A stretch of DNA of 64,000 bases, from positions 27,067,469 to 27,131,468 of the forward strand of contig OX465584.1 of NCBI GenBank assembly GCA_950022655.1, written 5' to 3'. The stretch comes from Alentia gelatinosa. Lineage: Eukaryota; Annelida; Polychaeta; Phyllodocida; Polynoidae. Under the pieces are notes generated by a model, which searched no databases, had not been told where the DNA came from, and was given only the letters and a program-made list of their open reading frames with translations. The translations under genes and the position numbers were made by a program. Shown piece after piece: positions 1 through 11,700 of this stretch (within the stretch, counting starts at the first letter, position 1; the number at the start of each line of letters is the position of its first letter).

Positions 1-12
1 TCCAGTAAACAT

Positions 13-206
13 GGGGCCCGTTGAATAACCGAGGATCGTACATGAAGACTATTTTCTGTACGCCAAAGAGACCCAGGGACGATGTGGGTCAACATAATGT
101 AACACTTATGGACAACCTTAGGGACGGCTGATTTATCAAACGATAACCCTTGTACATGCCTAATAATATGGCTTCATGTTCGATCCTAGATTATACATCG
201 GGTCCC
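13..206. mobile_element. MITE, family A, complete copy
   Basis: The two ends are inverted repeats of about 35 bp with 29 matches: the left end starts GGGGCCCGTTGAATAA and the reverse complement of the right end starts GGGACCCGATGTATAA. Both continue into a shared AGGATCG..ACATGAAG block. No coding capacity. Half copies of the same sequence occur near 24.4, 43.35, 44.6 and 46.9 kb, which shows that it is a dispersed family. The superfamily is not clear. Confidence 0.7.
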
Positions 207-249
207 AGGGCCATTCAACATAAAATGACTACTAGCTCTAACCTGACTC

Positions 250-410
250 CTTTTGAATAACTTATGTCGACAAAAGTACAGGGTACAATGAGACCCCATA
301 AGAGGGGTTATCATTTAACCATATTCAAGTTCGTCTGCTAAGACTCTCCTTCCATGAGTGTCCAACCATAAGTATCGAATGAAGTGGATCAACAAATGTC
401 AGCAAAGGTA
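250..410. repeat. Degenerate family A-like fragment
   Basis: The order of words (TGAATAACTTATG, then GCTAAGACT, CCATAAGTAT and GTGGATCAAC) follows the family A consensus seen at 24.3 and 46.8 kb, but the ends are gone. Sequence from 411 to 810 shows no gene or repeat that I recognise. Confidence 0.35.
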
Positions 411-810
411 TACCCCACTATATACTATCCATCATCAATGCTTCACATATGCTAACTTTAATCAAATGCATCCGTGTTGCTTGATAAAATAAATAATGTT
501 AGTATATATAGCTAACGCTACATTATAAAAGAACAAACATCATGTGTATCATACAAAATGTAGATCGTCCGATTTATATAGGAACATACAGGCATATTCA
601 ATTTAATTTTACACTTCTACACAAACCGGTCGAACAGAATTGCCAAAATATGTAATGGAATAAATAAGCAGAATAGCAAAAAATACTGGTATCAGCCAAC
701 CTAGCATGACACACCTATGGCACAGGTGTCATGTGATATTAGAAAAATGTTTTATATAGCGAACACACCACGACACACACCATTTTGATGAACATGCTGT
801 GGGCATGTAA

Positions 811-1096
811 GGCCAGGCGTCCACCTACTACGATATGGCACCGATATGCCCTACGATGCACTTCCCGATGCAAAATCAAAATCGCGTCGGAAGGTCACCT
901 AATATCGGGGCAGTTGACCACGTTTCTGCGATTAGACACCGATAAAAACCCCATATAATGCGTGGTGGATTGGCATGTCTAGACATATGTCTTCGATTTT
1001 GCACCTTCCTGATATGGCACCGATTCTGACATTTTACAGGTATCGGTGCCATATCGGGAGGTCTACGATTCTATCGTAGTAGGTGGACGCCGGGCC
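811..1096. mobile_element. PIF/Harbinger-like MITE
   Basis: Terminal inverted repeats of 24 bp match at 23 positions (left GGCCAGGCGTCCACCTACTA; right complement differs by one base). The element is flanked on both sides by TAA, the 3-bp TWA target duplication typical of PIF/Harbinger transposons. The 286-bp body has no open frame and carries internal inverted words around CGATATGGCACCGAT. Confidence 0.75.
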
Positions 1097-1429
1097 TAAT
1101 GGAATGTAGGCACAACCCTGGCACACCATGCGAAGTGCTGTTGTAGATTGTGTCGTAGACAGGTGGGTTCAGTGCTTACGAGGGTTGCTTCCAACATGGC
1201 AAAAAAATCCTCTCTACTTCTATCTTATGATCCCTGAGAGCTTTCCCCGCATGCTCTTTCTTGAGGTTGTCCTGCGTCTATTTTCCTGCCCAGAAGTGGA
1301 TTAAAAAGGCTGATGGATCAGGAAGAAAGGAGCCGTCCTGTCCGCCCGGCCCCGCCTCTCAGTCTAACAAAGACTGATGATATCGCCGTAATTGCTTTAG
1401 TGACAAAAGTGTCATCTTCCTAATCGAAC

Positions 1430-1560
1430 GAGGCATTCCCGGCATAGCAGGCGGCGGATGTTCTCAAGACGCGCCTCCAAGTCGCGCACGCGCGCTTCTC
1501 AAGGCGGGAGGCGCGCATGCGTGTAGCCGCCTATTTACGACATCTTTTTACGACATTGAA
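1430..1560. promoter_or_regulatory. CpG-dense stretch with NRF1-like site
   Basis: This short island is much richer in CG than its surroundings and contains GCGCATGCGT at about 1513-1522, one base off the NRF1 palindrome. It may mark a promoter, but no exon can be assigned to it. The flanks (1097-1430 and 1560-2320) hold no recognised gene. Confidence 0.2.
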
Positions 1561-2322
1561 CCTCCTGATATTGCATGTAAAAAGCCGGGCTTAGATACAT
1601 ATAAAAAGTGGGTGTTGAGTTTCCTGATTTCCCCTCAGGATAGACTAAGGTTGCGCGTAGACAGCTGATTAGTTAATTTTGCGCTTGGAAAATAGAATAA
1701 AAGAAGGCTAATAAAAGTAAGACTTTGGGGGGGGAAAAGCATGCGAATACGCTGAAGTACACATATTGGTGAAAGGTAAGGCAAAGAAAGATTTGATTCT
1801 ATAAATGACTTTTAAAATGCTGCATGAGAGGAGTATGTTAAATTAAGCGAGAAACCTCCTCTGTGGTCGGGAAGAAGCGTAACGCGAAAGTCGTCTGCTC
1901 GATCGGTGCCAAAACAAGTTCGATAAAAGACCCCCTGAATCGGGAACTATCGATTTCCACTCTCCAAGCAGAGTAGTTCTTAACAGCGCTAAGCTACCTT
2001 CACAGAGTCGATGTATGCGTTGAACGCGATACAAACGCCTGGAGAGTGTTCTGATTCTCTGCAGACATGCGCAGAGTGCGGCGGGTGGATCGCCACTGGA
2101 GGTCGCTGCCCTCCGCCTATCGGAGCTGCTTCTCTCGTAAACGACAAGTTATGTCTCTGGAGATACGCCGATCCGTGCCCCGGGTGCCACCTGGTGGGAT
2201 AAAAGCCGCCCTCAGATAAAGAGACCAAAATAAAGAGATAAATACCGTTAAGCCGACCAGGCCGCGGGACCGGGCGGACAGGTGCCAACGCCATGTACTC
2301 CATAAACCGATTCTGCCTGTTT

Positions 2323-2676
2323 GACACGCCGACACACCACGACACGCCGACACACCACGACGCGCTGACACACCGCGACGCCCGAACACACCATGACGCT
2401 CCAACACATCACGACACGCTGACACACCACGACACGCCGACAAACCACGACACCACGACGCGCCGACACATCGCGTCACCCGAATACACCATGACGCTCC
2501 AACACATCACGACACGCTGACACACCACGACACGTCGACACGCCACGACGCGCCGACACACCGCGACGCCCGAACATACCATGACGCGCCGACACATCAC
2601 GACACGCTGACACACCACAACAAGCCGACACACCACGAACCCGCCGACACACCATGATACGCCGACACAACACGAA
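2323..2676. repeat. 18-bp minisatellite
   Basis: About 20 head-to-tail copies of an 18-bp unit of the form GACACGCCGACACACCAC, with variants recurring in a higher-order pattern. Because 18 is a multiple of three, all frames stay open and give hexapeptide repeats on both strands. These open frames are by-products of the repeat and not genes. Confidence 0.9.
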
Positions 2677-3586
2677 CACGAAGAGTCAACAGCAGGTGAA
2701 ACAGGCAACAGGAAGAGTGTCAAAAACCTTGAGATGTTGGAAAATCTGTCATTATATTTAAAAGTCAACTTCAATCTTTTGTTTCCCATCTGTGGATGTA
2801 CATGGTAACGGTGACAGCACTGTGGGAAGACGAGGGTCGACGCAGATAAGATAAGGTTGTGTGGGCACGAAGAGAAAAGGACTAGTTCTTTTTTTTTTCA
2901 TTTAAAAAAAAAAGTTGTTTATGTATGCTGGTCAAGTTCACTCCAAAAGATCTACTGGTTTTCGTACTCGGCCAGCTCCGGTTTGACAGTGTCGTTTGAA
3001 TTATTCAGTGCAACATGAGACATAAAGTAACATCAGTAGATAATAAAGTAGTATAGTTCAGTTGTGACATGTGCTAATCAGATTACAGTAAGATTAAATT
3101 TCAACAGCTAGGATGAATAACCGAATCTGAACATCACATGGTATAATTAACTTTTTCGTCCGTTTTTGTAATGCTCAGATGGATAAAAAGCTTCAGTCTC
3201 ATCACTTCGGACAGTTTCGTGTATGGTATTGTGACAATCAGTCTGTTTTCAGCAGTATTCTAAAATCCTTTTTGGGATCGATTTCTGGTGATACTTCATT
3301 CCACAACTTTGGGTCATAATAACACAATGACCTCTAGTAAGCTTAGAATTGTTGTTCTCTTTTTCATCTCTAAAACAACATTAGTTATTTTTAAAAGCAA
3401 TGCCTTAATGCACCATTGCTATAATATATTATTTTCCTTAATGTATGATCTTGCAATTGCATATATCAAAGTAGGTTCTTTTGGAGTCAGGTACATCGAT
3501 TGTGGGATCCAGTAGGTAGCGTCTGAGTCTCTGGTGTAATTACTGGCAATTTAATAATTACCTCCAATTATACATGGTAGTGTATA
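2677..3586. other. Intergenic, no gene seen
   Basis: AT-rich sequence with short T and A homopolymers near 2890. I see no exon, RNA gene or repeat family here. Confidence 0.5.
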
Positions 3587-3731
3587 CAGTAAAACCCCGC
3601 GTAAGCGGACATCCTCCGTTCCGGGCCAAAGTGTCCGCTGACGCGGGGTTAAAATAAACATCTAATAGAGGGATCCGTTCCGAGCAAAGGTGTCTGTTAA
3701 CGCGGGGTGTCCGTTAGGCGAGGTTCTATTG
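3587..3731. mobile_element. Tc1/mariner-type (pogo/Tigger-like) MITE
   Basis: The ends read CAGTAAAACCCCGCGTAA and, on the other strand, CAATAGAACCTCGCCTAA, flanked by TA dinucleotides. The repeated GTGTCCGTTAACGCGGGG words inside are typical of pogo/Tigger-class termini. 145 bp, non-coding. A second copy lies at 24907-25057. Confidence 0.75.
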
Positions 3732-3883
3732 TATATATAAATCATTAGGTACTGAAGGGTTAAAAGGGAGATTGCCTCAGACGGCTCTCTAGGCATATTG
3801 TCAGCGACTTAGATACAATAACTTGCTGTCACCCCGTCCCGGCGACTGTTTCGTCCCGAGGAGACGTCAGTGACTAGATTTAA

Positions 3884-4010
3884 TGGGATTCACACGGAGA
3901 CTCATGTATTTGAGGTCGTTGTACTTTGCATATTTTCCCCAGTCCCTGATAATGTTCCCCCTATATCCAATAATCTCAGAGCAGAATGTTGAAATTGAGC
4001 TTTCCCATTC
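3884..4010. mobile_element. MITE family B, fragment
   Basis: Begins with TGGGATTCACACGGAGACTC and contains a CCCCAGT..TGTTCCCCCTA block that matches the copy at 23851-24081 in order and spacing. The matching right end is not found close by, so this copy is broken. A run of 14 C residues lies at 4226-4239. Confidence 0.5.
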
Positions 4011-4539
4011 TCTACAGAAGATGGTGGATCTGATTCGCACGGAAGAAAACACCCGATACAGTCTCAGTCAAGCTTCACCACTGAGACTACCGGACCCTCC
4101 TTATCAGTGTGAGGTATGCCAGGCTCACCAGAATGGCCGGGAAATTTTAAACAGGTTCAAAATCCAAATTATTTGAGACTATACCTTGACAGAGAAAATT
4201 GACCCCGACGATTTTCCCTCCCCCACCCCCCCCCCCCCCTCAGTCTCAGGGAATTAAGACCTGGGGGTGTCACACGAGAAAACTTTGTACTGGCAGATAA
4301 TCTCAGAATAATTGTCTCAGACAAACACTGCTGAAGGTATATGAGTCTCTCCATTTGACTCATAGAACTTCCAAATAGCCCAATAGAGGCGCACGCACCC
4401 CATCCTCTGATAAATTCGGGAGCCATACCTTCTACAATCCATGACGAAAAGTACGTCCGAATGTCGTATCTATATATGTACATGAGTTTTAAAATGTGCA
4501 TTTTGTAACAACAAACACTGTCCTAAAAACGAGAAAGCG

Positions 4540-4725
4540 CCGCTTTCTGGCAGCGTTTCCGGCGCCTTCCACATGATCGGCGTAATGGAGAAACAATGTC
4601 CGTCGACGCAGCGGGCGGGCGACGCCGCGGGGGCACCGGAAGTAGCCTGCCCGCCTCCCGGATCAGCCACGACGCGATCGGTACGCCCCGATTGATCAAC
4701 TTCCGGAAAGTGAAACGGGACGCTT
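4540..4725. promoter_or_regulatory. CpG-rich region with paired ETS-like sites
   Basis: Dense in CG, with CACCGGAAGT near 4634-4643 and ACTTCCGG near 4700, an inverted pair of ETS-type sites. A good splice-donor match (GGAG|GTAAGTGT) follows at 5030/5031. Together they could be a promoter and a non-coding first exon on the plus strand. No coding frame supports this, so it remains a candidate. Confidence 0.25.
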
Positions 4726-5031
4726 CCTCCTTGTTGTGTGGCCTCGTTCTGGTTTAAATTTAATACAGCTCCAACGGGGAATGAGCTTAGTTATTGAGAG
4801 AATGTGGCCTTGAGAGTTTCAGCAGGCACCTCGCCTATTGTTTATCGTGCAAGATAACTTAACAGAGGCACTCTTAAGTGGCGAGGAGTATGTTTCTGGA
4901 TCTAATAGAATTTTACATGGAAATTTGATTGATTGAGCCTTTCAAATAGAGTGTAGCAGGCCAAAAGGTGCTGGGTGTTCATGCAGTCAGTGCTGAAAAT
5001 AGAGTACGTATTGAAAGCCTGTGACAGGAGG

Positions 5032-6200
5032 TAAGTGTGTGTAACATTGCTGGGTCTTGCATTCATGCAACGTTTTGTTGTATAAAACTTTAGGAAACAT
5101 GAGGTGGGGTATCACCTGGTGCATACAGCTGTCGGGATCTCAGTGGTGTGGAAACCTTGGCGTGCACATGTGTATAATAGAGAGGGCAAGAATCAAATTT
5201 TTATGGATCAACTGTATATTTGTTACAACAACCCTGTGGTAATTCATAGATACATGCGCATTTAATGTTCAATGTGCTATTCCAGTGTCATAAACTGCAC
5301 CCCATATACCAGAGATTTCTTATGTCCGTTTTTCAAAACTCTAGTCTAATTCATACCTGTATGATGATAAGATGGATAGAGAGTCTGCATTGTAACAGAG
5401 AGAAATGCAACATTCCTCATGATGTTAAAATCATGAACATTTTATGATTGTGTGTAAATTAACACCAAAGAATTCTGAGAGGAATACTTCTGGTGTGGGG
5501 TAGATGTTGACAGGCAGTAGAGTGAACTGCATAGTAGAGATGGAAGTAAATGACTTCCATTAATGCTTAATTGTCAAATATGATTTTATTTGATTAAATA
5601 TTTCTGTCGGAAACCGTTAAAAAGTCCCGCCAATTGAAGCGGATCCTCCATGGTCATAATTAGGTAATTTGATATTAACAACAAAAGAGACATTTATCAG
5701 AGTGTCTTCCCTTTATCTACTTAAACGTTTTCTGTCTTAGACACACTTCACCTGAAATCACCTCTTATTGACATTTATCGTCGGCGGACTGCAGCACTTT
5801 TATATGGAGACTGAGATGTTCCTGGAGACTTAAGCACGTTACACCAAACGTGACTGACTGCGAGAAGGCTAACAGGATACCCCTTCCTCCGCCCTATCGG
5901 ATTAAGGCAGTCACTATCTAATCATCTTCGAATTGTCTTTCTCGTATAAACGCATGCGTAAAAAGTCTGTGATCGCCTGGGACTCCAGCGATCAAATTTG
6001 GCCCTTAAGATTATCTATCGTCATATTCTGAATGTCTTCATTTATTAACGATAGGTAGGAACCGCGGGGAATTCAAGGCAGCTGCTGTGACATACGCTGT
6101 GAAAAGACTGGTGTACAAGTATCTAGTTATATCCCCTGTTGTCCTGTGTGTAATTTTAGAAGGGGCATCCTTCATGGCTGGCCTGAGCAACGGTAACTAA
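5032..6200. other. Intergenic, no gene seen
   Basis: AT-rich, with no recognisable exon or RNA gene. Short open frames here have no protein-like features. Confidence 0.45.
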
Positions 6201-6525
6201 CCTGTAAGCCCCGCTCATTGTGATGACGATCTCTAGGCCCCACCCCCTGTGAAAATAATCTGTAAGCCCAAAACCCTAGTGACAATGATCTGTAAGCCCC
6301 ACCCCCCAGTGAAATTAATCTGTAAGCCCAAAACCCTAGCAACATCAATCTGTAAGCCCCAGCCCTGGCAACAACAATATGTGTGCACCGCCCATAGTGA
6401 TATGCTGTAAGCAACAGCTATCTGTGAGCCCCACCCCTAGTGACATTCTGTAGGACCCATCCCTATAGGTAGTCCTACCCCTAGTGATGGTGAGCGGTGA
6501 GCGCACCCCTAGTGAGGCTAATGGT
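6201..6525. repeat. 30-bp minisatellite, degenerate
   Basis: Units of about 30 bp begin TCTGTAAGCCC and end near CCCTAGTGACA. The middle copies are closest to each other, and the array decays toward 6525. Confidence 0.75.
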
Positions 6526-6605
6526 ATCACTTATGGCGAGTCAGAAAGCAGACACCCGCCAAGACAAGGTGAATCGGTCAATACCACCTCTCACCTCTAT
6601 GTTAA

Positions 6606-6798
6606 GGCCCGTTTCCATTGGCCGACGAAAACGGAGTAGATTTTTTGTGTCGTCCTTTTAGCCCATTTCCATTGCCCATCACCGATATACAGTCAGGAAC
6701 ACCGATGGACCTTTAGCACTGCTAAAGCAAAATGTAAATAGGCGATTGGGAGAACACAGAAAATCTACACCGTTTTTGTCGGCCAATGGAAAAGGGCC
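6606..6798. mobile_element. Harbinger-like MITE beside the piggyBac element
   Basis: Inverted ends of about 46 bp: left begins GGCCCGTTTCCATTGGCCGA, the complement of the right begins GGCCCTTTTCCATTGGCCGA, and both run into AAAACGG.GTAGATTTT. The flanking trinucleotides are TAA and TAT, which would fit a decayed TWA duplication. No coding capacity. Confidence 0.65.
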
Positions 6799-6917
6799 TA
6801 TACCCTCTCGCTGCTTCCTGCCATGCCCACCGGCACATACTGCCCTGTACTGAACAAAGGGCTCCATTCTGATTCGCCCATTTTTACTATCAGGGTGTGT
6901 GGTCTATTAACCCTTTA

Positions 6918-7019
6918 AGGGCGAATGATGCCTGGAGGCATCACCCGGCCTAGGGCGAATGATGCCTCAAGGCATCATCCGGCCCAGGGCGAATGATGCC
7001 TCAAGGCATCATTTCTCCG
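6918..7019. repeat. Three 34-bp subterminal hairpin repeats
   Basis: Three direct copies (6918-6951, 6952-6985 and 6986-7019) start AGGGCGAATGATGCC. Each contains a small palindrome of the type GATGCCTCAAGGCATC. Copies 1 and 2 end in CCGGCC plus one base, while copy 3 diverges. Such repeats next to a terminal repeat are likely transposase binding sites. Related palindromes recur at 13981-14043. Confidence 0.85.
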
Positions 7020-7141
7020 AGATTTGCAAAAGTATCATTTTTCTTAGGAAATATTGATCAGAAATTCATCAAATTTTCACAGTATGTAGTTAAGACATAA
7101 GGAATGATATATTTGATAAAGGATAATATTAAAACTAAATA

Positions 7142-7149
7142 TGACGTCA
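7142..7149. promoter_or_regulatory. CRE-like palindrome upstream of transposase
   Basis: A perfect TGACGTCA lies 64 bp upstream of the transposase start codon, within the probable promoter. The palindrome is seen directly; its use as a CREB/ATF site is inference. Confidence 0.35.
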
Positions 7150-7212
7150 TCACGGACGTAAATAAAGATCGATTTTCGGAGTACAGACGACAATCCCGCC
7201 ACTCCCGTCAAC

Positions 7213-10200
7213 ATGGACGACCTGTGGTCTGACAGCGACAGTGACTGGGAGGATCAATTGCCTCTTAGTTCTTGGGCACTTCTTCAAGGGAATTCGAAAG
7301 ATAATGATAATGAAGAGGATAAATCTGAATCAGATGCAGAACCAGAAGAATTGACAAAGAAATCCAAGAAAACGGAAGAAACTGACACAAGAAGATGGGT
7401 GAGAATGTGCAAAGGCATTAGAAAGTCCCCGCCCCTTCCTCCGTTCAACGAACCTACAGGTGTCAGTGACGAAGTCAAGAAAGAAGAAATCAACTCCCCT
7501 CTTCAATATTTTAATCTTTTTTGCACAACTGCGTTCCTATCGAGGATTGTTGAGTGTTCAAATACATATTTCGAACAAACGGCACCAGAAAAGGCAAAGA
7601 AATCGAAAAGACGTACCACCATGTCAACCCAGATCCTACGCAAGTTTATCGCATTAGTTATGTTGATGGGACTCGTTCGGAAATGTCGAATTAAGGACTA
7701 CTGGTCAACTGTCTCCGAGATATCCACTCCATTTTTTAATAGAACGATGTGCAGGGACGTATTCATGACCATCTTACGGTAAGATCGCCTAAATTATGGT
7801 TTAAAATATGTATAAGTAGTAAAAAGATTCATAACCAAAAGCACCACTGTCTGTCAGTGTCAATTCCCACCCCGCTGTCGAGTCTCTCGCCTACTGTCAC
7901 ACTGTCAAACCATACTGAAATCAATCATTCTAAGATAAAAAGAATATACAGACCCTGTACACATAATACTATTCATGCCTTATTATATATGATAAATCTA
8001 TATTTCCTATATAAATGTTTTGCAGGTACCTGAACTTCTGGGCTGACGAGGATGATGATATGTCTTCTTCGAATGCAGCAAATACCCCCCAACCAAGATC
8101 GGCCACTAAAAAGGTGAATTGGCTTTTTACGGGAATAAATACGATCTCCAAATCAGTATATCGACCAAGGCGTGATCTAGCTGTCGATGAAACCATGGTA
8201 GCCCACAAGGGAAAAACAAAGCACAAGGTATACATGCCGGCGAAACCAACCAAATGGGGCCTCAAGGTATGGGTACTCGCCGAGAGTGTCACCGGTAAGC
8301 AAAACATATTTTTGTATCCGATCGTAATGAACGTTATAATTATATTTTCTAAGGCTCCACCCATCCAAACTGCTCAATATATATACTGGAATAAACCTCG
8401 GAGTCTTGGCTTTGCTCCCACCTACCTCCCTGATTGTATATATAACGTTAAAAGTCCATACAAATTGATTTTCAAATCGACATCTTCTACTGTCCGTGCC
8501 GTGTCAACCCCCCTCCGCAGTTGACGCCATGTTGAAGCAAGTCAAAAAATGAACCGCGTAAGGCGCAATGGTTAAATTCGATCATCAAGTTAATTCTCGA
8601 TCAAAATGTAAAATATTATACGGGAACAAACCTCAGAGTGTGGGGAATATCCTCGTATAAGTCACTGTTCATATATTTAATGTTAAATCCTTGTGGGATA
8701 TGATTTGCAAACTCGCCCAGATCCGCTGTCACTTGACAAGCGTTCCTACCCTACCCGCCCCACCACTGAATCGCCAGCCCGGTTCGATGTCAATATCTTT
8801 AATTCATTTACTATTACTTCCACACGTTCAAACCTGACAATACATATACTGGAATAAACCTCAGAGTCTCGGCTTTGCTCCCACCTACCTCCCTGATCTT
8901 ATATATAACGTTAAAAGTCCATACGAATTGATTTTCAAATCGACATCTTCTACTGTCCGTGCCGTGTCAACCCCCCTCCGCAGTTGACGCCATGTTGAAG
9001 CAAGTCAAAAAATGAACCGCGTAAGGCGCAACGGTTAAATTCGATCATCAAGTTAATTCTCGATCAAAATGTTAAATATTATATGGGAACAAACCTCAGA
9101 GTGTGGGGAATATCCTCGTATAAGTCACTGTTCATATATTTAATGTTAAATCCTTGTGCGATATGATTTGCAAACTCGCCCAGATCCGCTGTCACTTGAC
9201 AAGCGTTCCTACCCTACCCGCCCCACCACTGAATCGCCAGCCCGGTTCGATGTCAATGTCTTTAATTCATTTACTATTACTTCCACACGTTTAAACCTGA
9301 CAATATATATACTGGAATAAACCTCAGAGTCTTGGCTTTGCTCCCATATAATTCCCTGATCGATTATCTAACGTTAAAAGTCCATACGAATTGATTTTCA
9401 AATCGACATCTAATGCTGTCACTCCCGTGTCAACCCCCCTCCGCAGTTGACGCCATGTTGAAGCAAGTCAAAAAATGAACCGCGTAAGGCGCAACGGTTT
9501 AATTCGATCATCAAGTTAATTCTCGATCAAAATGTTAAATATTATACGGGAACAAACCTCAGAGTGTGGGGAATATTCCTGTATAGCTCTCTTGTCATTA
9601 ATCTAACGGTAAAAGCCTGTACGATTATTTTTTCAGGGTATATCATCCAAGCCATTCCCCATTTCTCCACCAAGGAAAACCAGCACAAGACACGGCTTTA
9701 TGAGGACATAGTTCTGAAATTGTTGAGGAATGCGAATATTTTAGGTTACGCTTATCATATTTACTTCGATAATTTTTATACAACTGTTCATATGTTCTCC
9801 GATCTGGCTTTACATTTCAAGACATTCTGTTGTGGTACTTGTAGAATCAATAGGAAAAACCTACCGAAGCCCCTTATGGTTAGAAAGCATTCAAAATTGA
9901 ATAAACGTGGTTCAGTATTATTTTCCCGGTCGGCCGAATTAGTCTTATGTGTATGGCGTGATAGGAAAGTTGTCCACACATTATCAACAATACATGGAAG
10001 TAAAATGTCTGAATGTACAAGGACTATTAAGAGCTCCGAAACAGGTAGATTTGAAAAAAAACAAATTGATAGGCCAGAACTGATTGAGGATTATTGCCAT
10101 TACATGGGAGGTGTGGACCTGGCCGACCAGATGTCCCAATACTACACATTCGCTCGCAAATCTAGGAAATGGACTCTTAAAATGTTTTTTTTTGTTATCG

Positions 10201-10580
10201 AAATGATGAAGGTGAACGCTTATGTTATGTATGTTTCTACCTTGCCCAAGAAGATTTCCTTATATGAGTTCACCATCAGGCTTCTGCAGTTGATTCTTTT
10301 AGATGTACAGAAGGACTCGATGATAACCACTACCCAGGCCCAAACTGCTACACCCACCAGGCTTACATCGAGATGTCTCCCTACCGACCTGGGCAGAAAA
10401 TCATGGTGCCGTGTTTGCTACCGTAGGAATGTTGTGGATCCTAACTATAAGAAGAAACAGACTAAATACGGCTGTAGAAAATGCGAATGTCATTTGTGTG
10501 TACCTCTTTGCTTTACGTTATATCACTCTGTTGACAATTATGGGATTCATTCCGAACCTGAACCAACCTGCGAAGAATAA
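7213..10580 (+). CDS. piggyBac transposase, three exons, intact
   Basis: DDD transposase that excises its element and inserts it at TTAA. Exons are 7213-7778, 8026-8294 and 9637-10580. Both introns (247 and 1,342 bp) are GT-AG with GTAAG donors, and the phases join cleanly to 592 codons, close to the family's usual length. Residues 1-60 are acidic and likely disordered. The catalytic aspartates fall in DETMV (D243), YFDNFYT (D323) and GGVDLADQ (D439). A KPTKWG.KVWVL block follows the first. The C-terminus has a cysteine-rich zinc domain (C536, C539, C558, C561, C563, C566, C570), the part that binds terminal DNA in this family. The start ATG has good context and no longer upstream frame exists. 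Overlapping AATAAA signals begin at the stop codon. No frameshift or stop is seen. Terminal repeats and TTAA duplications argue against a domesticated host gene. Confidence 0.92.
8381..9576. repeat. 463-bp tandem array inside transposase intron 2
   Basis: The word ATATACTGGAATAAACC recurs at 8381, 8844 and 9307, exactly 463 bp apart. Two full units and about 270 bp of a third lie in intron 2. Neighbouring copies differ at few positions. Each unit has two related halves, since ATACGGGAACAAACCTCAGAG in its second part echoes the start. The third copy fades into the splice-acceptor region at 9577-9636. Confidence 0.9.
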
Positions 10581-10585
10581 ATAAA
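10576..10585 (+). terminator. Polyadenylation signals of the transposase
   Basis: Two overlapping AATAAA hexamers, the first overlapping the TAA stop codon. The placement gives a very short 3' untranslated region if used. Confidence 0.45.
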
Positions 10586-10919
10586 TCAAACCCTACCTGT
10601 ATATGACGCCTTGACTCCATTCACTGCGGCAACGCACTCTCAAATTTCATAATTCGATTCAGCAGCCTCATATAGTCCGAACTTGGACAATATACACACA
10701 GTAATAATCCTCGGAATCTGTAGTATCTTCCTATATGGATGATTAATCATTTATCTCAGTGTAGAGCCTTAGGCGAAATTAATAAATCGATGACAGTCGA
10801 TCGCAGACAATGCGCTGGCCCAGCCTCAGTATGAGACGCCATGGCGAAGTCAGTCCGGGTGATGTCCAGATTCATAAATTCATTTTATAATTTCTCCACT
10901 CCTCCAAACCAGGAAATAT

Positions 10920-11700
10920 ATATATGTAGATGAACCTTACACTCTCTAGTTTGCTCCTATATAATTCCCTGATCGATTATCTAATGTTAAAAGTCCATAC
11001 GAATTGATTTTCAAATCGACATCTAATGCTGTCACTCCCGTGTCGACCCCCCTCCGCAGTTGACGCCATGTTAAAGCAAGCCAAAAAATGAACCGCGTAA
11101 GGCGCAGCGGTTTAATTCGATCATCAAGTTAATTCTCGATCAAAATGTTAAATATTATACGGGAACAAACCTCAGAGTGTGGGGAATATCCTCGTATAAG
11201 TCATTATTCGTATATTTAATGTTAAATCCTTGTGCGATATGATTTGCAAACTCGCCCAGATCCGCTGTCACTTGACAAGCGTTCCTACCCTACCCGCCCC
11301 ACCACTGAATCGCCAGCCCGGTTCGATGTCAATGTCTTTAATTCATTTACTATTACTTCCACACGTTTAAACCTGACAATATATATACTGGAATAAACCT
11401 CGGAGTCTTGGCTTTGCTCCCATATAATTCCCTGATCGATTATCTAACGTTAAAAGTCCATACGAATTGATTTTCAAATCGACATCTAATGCTGTCACTC
11501 CCGTGTCAACCCCCCTCCGCAGTTGACGCCATGTTGAAGCAAGCCAAAAAATGAACCGCGTAAGGCGCAACGGTTTAATTCGATCATCAAGTTAATTCTC
11601 GATCAAAATGTTAAATATTATACGGGAACAAACCTCAGAGTGTGGGGAATATCCTCGTATAAGTCACTTTTCATATATTTAATGTTAAATCCTTGTGCGA
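10920..11700. repeat. Second 463-bp array, 3' part of piggyBac
   Basis: Nearly two more units of the repeat found in intron 2. The anchor word is at 11383 and its diverged counterpart sits 463 bp before it. More decayed half-units can be traced at about 10690-10760 and 11820-11910. The rest of the element to 12975 has no recognisable gene. Confidence 0.85.

Noticed and set aside
2293..2789. Several overlapping open frames on both strands
   Set aside because: By-products of the 18-bp minisatellite.
8015..8524. 169-codon frame read through the transposase exon 2 donor
   Set aside because: Homology to piggyBac stops at 8294 where a GTAAGC donor occurs; the rest reads into the 463-bp repeat.
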